Origin: Sphagnum magellanicum
Lineage: Eukaryota > Streptophyta > Sphagnopsida > Sphagnales > Sphagnaceae
DNA: 64,000 nt
Direction of reading: 5' to 3'
Assembly: GCA_021904315.1 (NCBI GenBank)
Contig: CM038916.1
Span: 12,427,065 to 12,491,064 of the forward strand
The notes under the pieces were generated by a model. That model searched no databases and was not told the origin of the DNA. It saw only the letters and a list, made by a program, of their open reading frames with translations. Position numbers and translations under genes: made by a program. Positions 11,800 to 21,905 of the stretch are shown piece after piece. The number at the start of each line of letters is the position of its first letter. The first letter of the stretch is position 1.

Positions 11800-12620
11800 T
11801 GTCGCAACCCCACTTTGGCCAAGTGTGGGGGTGAAGCCCAACACTTGGAAAAGTTGGAGGTTAAGAGTCTTCTGGGACTCTTGAATGTTTAGAGCTCGAC
11901 AGCAAGGCCCAAAACACCTCCGATTGTAAGGTTCTTGGTGTCATTGCAAAAGGTCTTGAAACATAGATATCGAAAATGCCCTCGCATTGGCAATTTGGGC
12001 ATCCGCAGCCCAAGTTATGAGCAAAAGAAGGGTCGGGAGTGAAACTGGCAGTTTGACTCTCGACCACTAAAAGTCGGTTATTGACCTCTTCCTAATGTCC
12101 GATTTGAGTGTGCGACATGGCGCTGAAAAGATCTCGACGAGGGCTACAACTTTGGTTTAGACTTCGTTGCGATCCAACTCTGCAGTCGGGAGTTATGGCA
12201 GTTCAAAGTTCTGGGAGTCCCGCCGGGACAATTTCGGGACTCCATTTCGGGAGTCTCAGGAATTTGTGCCATTCGGATGTAGCCTCCGCGACCAGCCGCT
12301 GAGAATACTATATGGGGGAAGGTGGTGGCTTCCCCCGAGTCCGGGCCGTGGTGAGTCTTGTGTGTCCAAGTGCCCGTGGCAAGTCCCAACACCAAAGGGT
12401 GTCCCGAATGCTAAACTAACCTCGCGTGGTTGGTTTTTGGATGCAAATTCACACAAGTTAAGCTAGTCCCTCTTCCTAGTCTAATCCTGGGGCTCCCAAC
12501 TCGACCCTCTACCCCTTTTTAGAGTTGGAAGCCGGGAGCGTGCTACCAAGTTCAACTTTCCGCAACTTGACTTTGTGAAACCCTCCAGTGGGTTTCACCC
12601 CGTGACTTGGGAGCGCGTCA
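11800..12620 (+). mobile_element. Ty3/gypsy 5' LTR
   Basis: An 821-bp LTR from TGTCGCAACCCC to GGGAGCGCGTCA, followed after two bases by a primer-binding site. It therefore serves as the 5' LTR of the gag-pol region. It contains a TATA-like ACTATATGG (12,307-12,315) followed by a perfect 8-bp stem with a 7-nt loop (12,314-12,336), which is preserved in the other copies. Immediately upstream lies 3' internal sequence from another copy, not a target duplication. Confidence 0.92.
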
Positions 12621-12622
12621 CG

Positions 12623-12634
12623 TGGTATCAGAGC
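12623..12634 (+). other. Primer-binding site (initiator Met tRNA type)
   Basis: TGGTATCAGAGC lies two bases after the 5' LTR. It matches the complement of the 3' end of plant initiator methionine tRNA, the usual primer for reverse transcription of plant gypsy elements. It fixes the orientation and the 5' LTR boundary. Confidence 0.9.
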
Positions 12635-12663
12635 AAGTGGTGAAGCTCACTTCTTGGGTTGGG

Positions 12664-15600
12664 ATGGCACCCAAGAAGAATCGCAAGCAACCGCAAGGCT
12701 CCATGTTGGAGGAGCCCGCCGAGGACCAAGTAGCCCTGTTGGAATCCATTGGTGAGGAGGAACCAAGGCTCCGGGAGGACCAAGATGAGCTCAAAAGTGA
12801 GGAGGAGCCAAGGAGCTCGGTCCTATTCACCCAAGAGCAACTTGAAGTACTTCTCAAGATGGGGAGGCCCGACTTCGGTGAGTTGGTGGCGGCCCTCAAA
12901 ACTGGAGCCGCCAAGGGTGAAAGGTTTCAACCGGCCAAGCTCAGGAACTTCGATGGTGCCCGCGACCGCAAGGTTGTGGATGCTTGGCTTGCGGAGATGG
13001 ACGACTATTTGCATGTCGCCAAGGTGGGCCGGCATTCCGCCGTGGAGCTTGCCCAATCCTACTTAAAAGGCTATGCCGCCACATGGTGGCGGACGGTGAG
13101 ACAAGAGGAGGGCAAGAACCATGGCTATACGTGGGAGTTTTTCAAGGATCACATTGAGGCGGAATTCACCCCGAGAAACTCCGACTACATTTCTAGGTGC
13201 AAACTTCGTGACCTTGTGAATGCCACAAATGAAAACTTGAGGCAATATGTGAGGGCTTACTCTGAACTCATGCTCGAGGTCCGACACATGCACGAGATGG
13301 ACCGTGTGTGCCAATTCGTGATGGGGCTTCCAACTTGGGCTAAGCGACAGCTTGAGGAGAGTTGGCCCGCCTCATTATCCAAGGCCATCACGAAAGTGGA
13401 GAACTTCTCGGATGTGGGGCGGAGTGACAAATCCGGGTTCAAGAAGGACAACAAGTTCCTTCACAAGAAACCAAAGCATGAGGGGGAATGGAACCGGGGG
13501 CAAGGTAGCCCGACCAAGGAAAAACCCAAACAATTCCAAGGCTCGGGGTTCAAACCAAAAGGAAGCTTTATGAGAAAAGGGGCTCCCTCCAAGGGGAGCC
13601 AACAAAAGGAAGATTTTGGAGCAAAGCCCAAGGGGGCATGCTTCAATTGCAACGAAGTGGGGCACTACTCCAAAGATTGCCCCAAGTCCAAATCGGGTGT
13701 TGGGAGCTCCAAGGTACTTGCTCTCAATGCCACTTTAGCCCAAAAGGAATGCAACCGACTTATCTTCTTCAAAGGGAAGATTTCTAAGCGGGAAATTTTA
13801 TCTCCTTTGGACACATGGGCTTCTCACAACTTCATAACTCGAGAAAGCGTCGAAAGGATGGAGCTCCACTTGGAGGAGCTCAAGGCACCCATTGAGGTGC
13901 ACTTCGCGGATGGGGTTCCCCATCCAACTACGTTACAAACGAAAGAGGTGCCTCTCCAATTGGGGAATTGGAGAGGAAAAGTGGACTTGTTAGTGTTCAC
14001 CTTGGGTGGAATGGATTGTGTTTTGGGAATGGAGTTCATCACTCGAAACAATGTGCTCATAGAAGGGCACAATAGGTTAGTTAGAATCCCATTTAAAAGT
14101 GGGATTGTGCGAGTCAAGGCACATGAGTTGCCTTGTGTGGGTGGCCCAACCATCCACTTCATGTTAGGAAAAGCTTGGGAAAGAGAATGTGTAGGAGGTT
14201 TTGGCATGGTGTGTATCATGCGGGTGCTAGACGAATATGAGCCCAAGGAAGCCACCAAGTTGGTGACTTCTCCCAAGTGCATAAAGCAAGTTTTGGAAGA
14301 GTTCCCGGATGTGATGCCCGAAGAGTGGCCCGAAGACTTACCCCCGAGAAGACGAGTTGATCATGCGATTGAAGTGATGCCAGGAGTAGCAACTCCCGCC
14401 AAGGCCCCATATAGAATGAGCCATGAGGAGTTGAAAGAGCTTAAGGTTCAACTCGAAGAACTCCTCACAAAAGAGTATATCAAACCAAGTAAGTCACCAA
14501 ATGGGGCACCCGTCCTTTTTTTTCACAAGAAGGATGGGACCTTGAGGATGTGTGTTGATTATAGAGCACTCAACAAGGTAATGGCGAAAAATCGGTATCC
14601 TTTACCTCGCATCGATGATCTATTTGATCGTTTCTCGGGAGCTAAGGTTTTTAGTAAAATTGATCTACGTTCGGGGTATTACCAAATAAGGATCGCGTAA
14701 GGGGACGAAGAAAAGACCGCTTGTTGCACAAGGTATGGCTCATATGAGTTCTTGGTGATGCCCTTTGGGCTCACCAATGCACCCGCCACATTTTGTACCC
14801 TCATGAATGACATTTTCCGCGAATGGCTTGATGATTTTGTGGTCGTCTACATAGATGACATTTTGATTTATAGTAGCTCCCTAGAGGAGCATGCGGAGCA
14901 CCTTCGCAAGGTGTTCCAAAGGCTACGAGAAAACAAGTTGTATGCCAAGCTCCAGAAGTGCGAATTTGCGGTGACGAAAGTGGACTTCGTTGGGCATAGG
15001 ATAACTCAAGAAGGTTTGATGATGGATGATCACAAGGTCAAGGCAATTTTGGATTGGGAGCCGCCTAAATCGGTTCCCGCCTTGAGATCCTTTTTGGGAT
15101 TGGCCTCCTACTATCGCAAGTTCATCAAGAACTTTGCGAAGATAGCGGCCCCTTTGACAAACCTGTTGAAGAAATCCGCTGTCACCTATGATTGGGATGA
15201 AGCATGTGACGAAGCCTTTGAAGCATTGAAGGGCATTTTGGTGAAGGCGCCGGTGTTGAAGTTGCCTGACTTTGACAAGGACTTTGAAATCCATTCCGAC
15301 GCCTCTGACTTTGCAATTGGGGGTGTCATAGTGCAAGATGGAAGACCGGTGGCCTTTGAAAGCAAGAAGTTGAATGAGACGGAAAGAAGGTGGCCAACTC
15401 ACGAGAAGGAAATGTGAGCGGTCATACATTGCCTCAAGACTTGGGGCCATTACATAAGTTCCAAAGATGTGGTGGTGTGGACCGACAATGTGACCTTGAA
15501 GTATTTTTCCACTCAACCCAAGTTGTCATCAAAACAAGTAAGATGGCAAGACACATTGGCCTTGTTCAATGTGGACATCCGACACAAGTCGGGAAAGGAG

Positions 15601-16273
15601 AACATAGTCCCCGATGCCTTGAGCCGAAAACACCAACTTAGAATGGTGTGTGTGGGAGAGTCGGAAGTTCAAAAGGAAGTTAGATTAGCTAGTCGCTGAG
15701 ATGCTTTTGCCAAGGAGGCAAGGCAAAGCATCCAAAATGGAGCCAAGTCCCACTTCCATTTGAGAAATGGATTATTCTGGTAGAAGTAAAATCGACTCTA
15801 TGTGCCGGAAGGGAAGATAAGGGACACACTTTTGAAGGAATGTCATGATGGACCGCTCGGGGGCCATGGTGGTGCAAAACACACCACAACATTCCTAAAG
15901 AAGTCCTACTATTAGCCCAACTTGAAGCTTGATGCGGAGGAGTATGTGAAGACTTGTTTAACTTGTCAACAAAATCGGACCCTTAACAAGAAGCAAGCGG
16001 GTTTGTTGCAACCTTTGCCAATTCCTCAAGGGCCGTGGGCAAGTGTGTCAATGGATTTCATGGTGAGTTTGCCCCCTTCCAAGGGGTTTGATGCCATCAT
16101 GGTTGTGGTGGATCGATTTAGCAAGATGGCACACTTCATCCCCACAAAAGATGAAGCCACGGCTCAAGAGACGAGAAGGTTGTTCTTCTCTCACATTTTC
16201 AAGCATCATGGCCTTCCAAAGGACATTGTGTCGGATCAAGACCTGAAGTTTACAAGTAAGTTTTGGCGGGCCT
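12664..16273 (+). pseudogene. Ty3/gypsy gag-pol polyprotein with nonsense mutations, 3' end missing
   Basis: One reading frame runs from MAPKKNRK at 12,664 to 16,273 with no frameshift. Domains in order: a gag capsid-like region with WLAEMDDYL and WWRTVRQEE; a CCHC zinc knuckle at 13,639-13,680 ([14 protein letters not shown]); protease, where the usual DTG reads DTW (13,810-13,818); reverse transcriptase with YIDD at 14,848-14,859; RNase H with [12 protein letters not shown]; and integrase with an HHCC-like start (CLTCQQNRT), PWASVSMDF and IVSDQDLKFTSKFW. In-frame stops are at 14,698, 15,415, 15,697, 15,781, 15,787 and 15,913. Most are explained by single C-to-T or G-to-A changes in Trp, Arg or Gln codons. 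The frame runs into an LTR before the third catalytic residue and any chromodomain. An upstream in-frame start at 12,607 lies in the LTR and is unlikely. The element is inactive. Confidence 0.93.
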
Positions 16274-17104
16274 TGTCGCAACCCCACTTTGGCCAAGTGT
16301 GGGGGTGAAGCCCAACACTTGGAAAAGTTGGAGGTTGGGAGTCCTCCGGGACTCCCGAATGTTCAGAGCTCGACAGCAAGGGGCAAAACACCTCGCATTG
16401 AGGTGTTCTTAGTGTCATTGAAAAGGTCTTGAAACGTAGATATCGAAAATGCCCTCGCATTGGCAATTCGGACATCTGTAGCCCAAGTTATGGGCAAAAG
16501 AAGGGTCGGGAGTCAAACTGACAGTTTGACTCCCGACCACTAAAAGTCAGGAATCGACCTCTTCCCGACGTCCGATTTGAGCGTGCAACATGGCGTTGAA
16601 AAGATCTCGACGAGGGCTACAACTTTGCTTCAGACCTCGTTGCGATCGGAGGTTAGGGCGAGAAGATATGACCTCCCAAAGTCCCGGGACTCCAACCGGG
16701 ACGATTTCGGGACAATTTCGGGACTCCAACTTGGGAGTCCCGGGAATTTGTGCCATTTGGATGTAGCCTCGGCGACGAGCTGCAGAGAATACTATATGGG
16801 GGAAGGTGGTGGCTTCCCCCGAGTCCGAGCCGTGGTGAGTCTTGTGTGTCCAAGTGCCCGTGGCAAGTCCCAACACCAAAGGGTGTCCCGAATGCTAAAC
16901 TAACCTCGTGGGGTTGGTTTTTGGATGCAGAATCACACAAGCTAAGCTACTCCCTCTTCCTAGTCTAATCTCGGGGCTCTCAACTCGACCCTCTACCCCT
17001 TTCTAGAGTTGGAAGCCGAGAGCGTGCTGCCAAGTTCAACTTTCCGCAACTTGACTTTGTGAAACCCTCAAGTGTGTTTCACCCCGTGACTTGGGAGCAC
17101 GTCA
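16274..17104 (+). mobile_element. Extra full-length LTR interrupting integrase
   Basis: An 831-bp LTR from TGTCGCAACCCC to GAGCACGTCA begins inside the integrase codons after FWRAL. The 5 bp before it (GGCCT) and after it (CACAT) do not match, so it is not a simple solo-LTR insertion. What follows is the element's 3' internal region, with the rest of pol missing. Recombination between different copies, or an insertion followed by deletion, fits best. Confidence 0.88.
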
Positions 17105-17633
17105 CACATGCCTTAAGTGCATCCCGAAGGGTTGGTTGGTAGTGTGGCCAACGCGGGAAATCATGACCCCACTCACATACTTTAAGTGTAGTTTGGGACT
17201 TGGGTTTGGCAAACCCAAATGTTGCTTCTCGTACCTTGATAAGCAAACCTTTTAGTTAAGGCTTGGTTGTTGTGACCAAGGCGCAAAATAGGGAAAGGAG
17301 TCATGTCAAATAGCTTAGGTCAAGAGTGGACTTGACTTAAGTTCCTCATGAGGGGAAGAATGAGAAAGTTCCTCCCAAATGGGGAGCTTCGTCAAACTAG
17401 GATAGTTTAGTCCTCTTTTGACGAAGCGTTGGATGAGGGTTTTCCATAAGACCCTCTTGGACTTGTCAAGAAAGTGTTGGAATCTTGGGGACGCCTAAGT
17501 TAGCTTGAGACAAGGTCCAAGCCGCAAAAGTCAACAAATGGCCAAGGATCCAAAATGAAGCAATTGCAATTGTGCAAAGGAAAATTCTAAGTGTCAATGA
17601 GGACATTGACCTCTTTCTTCTAGTGGGAGAGAG
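17105..17633 (+). mobile_element. Ty3/gypsy 3' internal region with polypurine tract
   Basis: Non-coding sequence between the end of pol and the 3' LTR. Its last bases, TAGTGGGAGAGAG (17,621-17,633), directly precede the LTR and form the expected polypurine tract. The segment from about 17,262 onward matches both arms of the palindrome at 11,191-11,799. It carries the small inverted repeat CTTGGT-TGTTGTG-ACCAAG at 17,262-17,280. Confidence 0.85.
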
Positions 17634-18453
17634 TGTCGCAACCCCACTTTGGCCAAGTGTGGGGGTGAAGCCCAACACTTGGAAAAGTTGGAAGTTGAAA
17701 GTCTACCGGGACTCCCGAATGTTCAGAGCTCGACAGCAAGGCCCAAAACACCTTGCATTGGATTGTTCTTGGTGTCATTGGAAAGTTCTTGAAACGTAGA
17801 TATCGAAAATGGCCTCGCATTGGCCATTCGGACATTTGCAACTCAAGTTATGGGCAAAAGAAAGGTCGGGAGTCAAACTGGCAGTTTAACTCCCGACCAC
17901 GAAAAGTCGGGGATCGACCTCTTCCCGACGTTGCCTTGAAGAGTGCAAAATGGCGTTGGAAAGCTCTCGACGAGAGCTACAACATTGTTTCAAGACTTGT
18001 CCTGATCTGAGTTCGAGGCGAGGAGCTATGGCCGTTCAAAGTTTCGGGAGTCCAGCCGGGACACTTTCGGGACTCCATTTCGGGAGTCCCAACAAAATGT
18101 GCCATTCGGATGTAGCCTCCGCGACCAGCCGCAGAGAATACTATATGGGGGAAGGTGGTGGCTTCCCCCGAGTCCGGGCCGTGGTGAGTCTTGTGTGTCC
18201 AAGTGCCCATGGCAAGTCCCAACACCCAAGGGTGTCCAGAATGCTTAACTAACCCGATTTGGTTGGTTTTGGATGCAGATTCACACGAGCTAAGCTAGTC
18301 CCTCTTCCTAGTTTAATCCCTTGGCTCCCAATTCGACCCTCTACCCCTCTATAGAGTTGGAAGTCGGGAGCGTGCTACCAAGTCTCAAATTTCCGCAACT
18401 TGACTTTGTGAAACCCTCAAGTGGGTTTCACCCCGTGACTTGGGAGCGCATCA
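17634..18453 (+). mobile_element. Ty3/gypsy 3' LTR
   Basis: An 820-bp LTR from TGTCGCAACCCC to GGGAGCGCATCA, directly after the polypurine tract, so it is the 3' LTR in orientation. It differs from the 5' LTR at many positions, including around 17,700-17,760 and 17,930-18,010. The two are therefore not a young matched pair. Confidence 0.9.
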
Positions 18454-18775
18454 CCAAGTGCCCGTGGCAAGTCCCAACACCCAAGGGTGTCCCGAATGCT
18501 AAACTAACCCGTTTTGGTTGGTTTTTGGATGTAGATTCACACGAGCTAAGCTAGTCCCTCTTCCTAGTCTAATCCATGGGCTCCCAACTCGACCCTCTAC
18601 CCCTTTTTAGAGTTGGAAGCCAGGAGCGTGCTACCAAGTCTCAACTTTCCGTAACTTGACTTTGTGAAACCCTCAAGTGGGTTTCACCCCGTGACTTGGG
18701 AGCGCGTCACCCAACCTCCAACTTTTCCAAGTGTTGGGCTTCACCCCCACACTTGGCCAAAGTGGGGTTACGACA
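18454..18775. mobile_element. Partial LTR (direct) plus LTR head (inverted)
   Basis: Bases 18,454-18,709 repeat the last roughly 256 bp of the LTR in direct orientation and end GGGAGCGCGTCA. After one base, 18,711-18,775 is the first 65 bp of the LTR in reverse complement and ends GGGGTTACGACA. These fragments form the right edge of the cluster and show several rounds of recombination. Confidence 0.85.
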
Positions 18776-19419
18776 CTTGGCACACTTATGCTCAGCAAAA
18801 CCACCTACTAGTTTCCTCGACAAAATTGCAACAGCAGACTCTAACAACACTCTTCTTGACCTGAAGCTTGTTTACTACAAACATTGAAAGTGTGATCACA
18901 TACAAAAACAGTAAATGTACAGACAGCTGAGGGCCATTGCCCCAACATTCCTCTTAGATCCTAGCAGTTCATACAAACGACTCTGATCTATCTCTGCTTC
19001 CTAGTCTCGCTCTGTTACTTTTTCAAAACCAAACTCCCCGATGCCAACTACAACTGTTTGGCTGGCTACTGGCGCAACGGAGAAGGTTCTGTAACCAGTC
19101 CAAAACCTCCAAACAACCAATCCATCTCTCGATCTGCACATCCCTCTAAGCTTCTTAGCATAATCTGCCTTCCTCTTCCACACCTGCTCTCCCCAAAAGA
19201 TCACTCTACTTCCTCCTTTGTTCGTCCTTGTCTGATTTCCAAGCTTCCTGCACAAGCTACCCATCCACCGTTACCATCCTCACCTCCCCAAAAGCATAAA
19301 CCCTGCCGCCATCATTAAAACCAGTTTTCGACGGGCTTAGCCATTAAAGCAAAATTGGCCTTCACATCATAGAAACCACAAATAGGTTTCCCATTCGGTC
19401 ACCCCCTTTCCGGTCACAA
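18776..19419. other. Higher-GC segment, possible gene relic, unidentified
   Basis: Base composition is visibly richer in C and G than the AT-rich spacers to the right, and CpG is retained. A minus-strand open frame covers 19,001-19,264 (87 codons). It is basic, contains a run with Trp and Arg (GLVVWRFWTGYRTF), and matches no family I recognise. It might be an exon remnant. No start, stop or splice context supports calling a gene. Confidence 0.25.
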
Positions 19420-19864
19420 GGTCATGTACTCATGAGCCCAACCATAAAGATAGAAATCCTTGGGAGTCAATGAAGCCAGTCACCATGCACCCAACAGGCC
19501 CCAATTATTTTTGTTTGGGGGTGGGGGGATTTCTTAATTTTGGTGTTCCCAATGTATTCCATATGGTTATAATCAACCCATTCCATCAAGTTTTGAATTG
19601 CTATCTATTGTGTTCCCAATGTATTTCCCATAACACTACACTTTCTTTCTTTCTTTTAAAAAAATTTTCAATTTTTTTTTAATGGCACAAATGGAAAAAT
19701 TCACTGCAAAACAAAACCAGTACAAGATGAAAGGAAAAGCCGAGGGGAATACCCAACCAGCCCAACCAAGAAACACATTACAACATAGCACTACACTTTT
19801 AACCCATAATCTTTGCCCAAGGTTCTATTGTAACTTATATACCTAGCCCAAAGCAGATGTTGTT
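19420..19864. repeat. Duplicated block, left copy
   Basis: This is a direct-orientation match to 62,696-63,098, from GGTCATGTACTCATGAGCCC to GATGTTGTT. It is near-identical except for a roughly 64-bp segment present only here (about 19,468-19,530) and a short extra piece near 62,840 in the other copy. It contains no gene. Its order relative to the lectin duplication matches that of the right-hand copies. Confidence 0.9.
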
Positions 19865-21905
19865 TTAGTGTGTTTATTATACATGTGAAGCAAGTCACAG
19901 AGTCTAGGTTGTCTGTGCTTCTAGGTGCAACTAGGCCCGCCATCGCCAGTAAAATTCAGGGATTAAAATTAAACCCTTTCAAACTAATTCATTGTGTTGG
20001 TCTGTTGGGGTTTTGATTGGCCTACGTGTAAGCAATAAACATTACATCAATTTTTGAAGTTGTATTTTGAAAGGTTTATGCATGGGAGTGGGATGGTATT
20101 TATTTTTAGCTAATATATTTTTTTAAATTGATGCAATTGGTGAAAATGTTCTTACAAAAGGCTTTTGCAACAAGAAAATGGAATGTGGGAGTGACAAAAA
20201 TGACTATCACAAAATGCACATATAAGAAACAAAATAATATTTGGATACAATTTGTGGCATATATAAAAGTTATTTGGATCTATTTAATTGTCAATATCAT
20301 TCCCATGTTGAGGATATACACATCTTGGTAGTGACAAAAAATGATTTATTAACAAATGTTCAATTTGGTGAAATGTCTTTTTTTTATAGATCTAATTTTT
20401 GCAACAATTAATTATGGGGATTGATTTTGAGATCAAGAAGTGGAACATCTCTCCATAGGGCTCATATTTAAAGGAATAAAAAATGAAGGAAAATGGATAA
20501 TTTTCATCCATGAATGATGAATTAAACTACATGAATTATAATACAAAATATTTTATTTTTACAATTAATTTTTTAAAATTATACATGTTTTTGTGACATG
20601 CATGGTAAATTTAAATATAATTTTAAAAAGTGGTCTTTATTGGGGTTATTGTTGAATGTCATCAATGAAAAACTATCATATGAACTATTTTAGTTTCCAA
20701 ATAAATACATTTAAATATGTTTTAATTAATGAATGGATGCCATGTGTGATAATGGCATGTGTTAAGATGAAAAAGAAATGACTATTTATCTTGCCATTGG
20801 TAAATACTATGCTCCTCACCAATTGTTATGGCTATTGCTTTTTACCAAATGTTAATTTTATGCAAGTGAAGATTTATAAATAATACATGTATCTATGTTT
20901 TGGACTAAAAGGCACCAATTTTATCATTTTTTTATATACCACATTTGACTAAAAGACCTTTTACCTAACACATAGTAAATGCAAATATCATTTCAAGTAG
21001 GAAATAACTATCAACAAAATACTTTGATTTGTTCCAAAATCTTTTTTTTAACCTTGCATTAGTATATATCAATTTTTAAATTCACATCAATAACTTAAAA
21101 AAATCAATTGTAATTGCACGTAGTTTTTCAATTTGACCTCCTCATAGTTTTGAATCTGAATCCTTTTCTTGAAAACATTATTTCCTTTGATAAATGGTGA
21201 TGTAGATGAGATATTAACATTTCATATGATAATAAGTTACAAGCCAATGTTCATATTTTCGTCTTTTTGCAACACAATGTGATATTTTAGTTGAACGAAA
21301 ATTTTCATTTTCAATGCATTTTTTTAATAAATTGCACATAATGTAACATTTGGCCAAACTATTACATTTGAACACACTAAGTAAAACAAAAATGTTTATT
21401 TGCATCAATATGTTTAAAGTGATTGACATATTTACAAAATGCAAATGAGTGTTTTTTTCATTTTCCCTATCTTGGGAAAGCTCCAATGCACACCAAGAAC
21501 ATTTATTTTCTTAACACATATGATATCTATTACTCCCATTAAACTGGTTCAGTCTAATGAGAGTAATAGGTATCAGATGCATCAAAATATATGCACTGTT
21601 GGTGCCCCTAGACTTTCATCCTTTAAGTTTCTATGCATCTTGGTCTACTTGGTTCAGACTTAGACCTGGTGCTCTATTGTGATCAAATTGAAACATGTGA
21701 CCTTGCTTCAAGGGGACTCAATTTGGGGTAGTGGTTAACACCACCTGCAACATCTTATGCAATGGGTCAACACAAAACATCAAACTTTGTAGCCTTTCTA
21801 TTCATTGATATTAGTAGTTGTGGAAACAACTTAGCCTGTGGTACATATTGTCTGCTCTTTAATTGAAGCTCTTTAATATTGGCAAATAATGAGCTTTAAC
21901 CATTA
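19865..21905. other. AT-rich intergenic DNA
   Basis: Extremely AT-rich, with short open frames only. I see no protein motif, RNA gene or repeated unit related to the array that follows. Confidence 0.5.

Noticed and set aside
12607..12663. Extended start of gag inside the LTR and primer-binding site
   Set aside because: These codons overlap the LTR end and the PBS; the ATG at 12,664 (MAPKK) is the plausible start.
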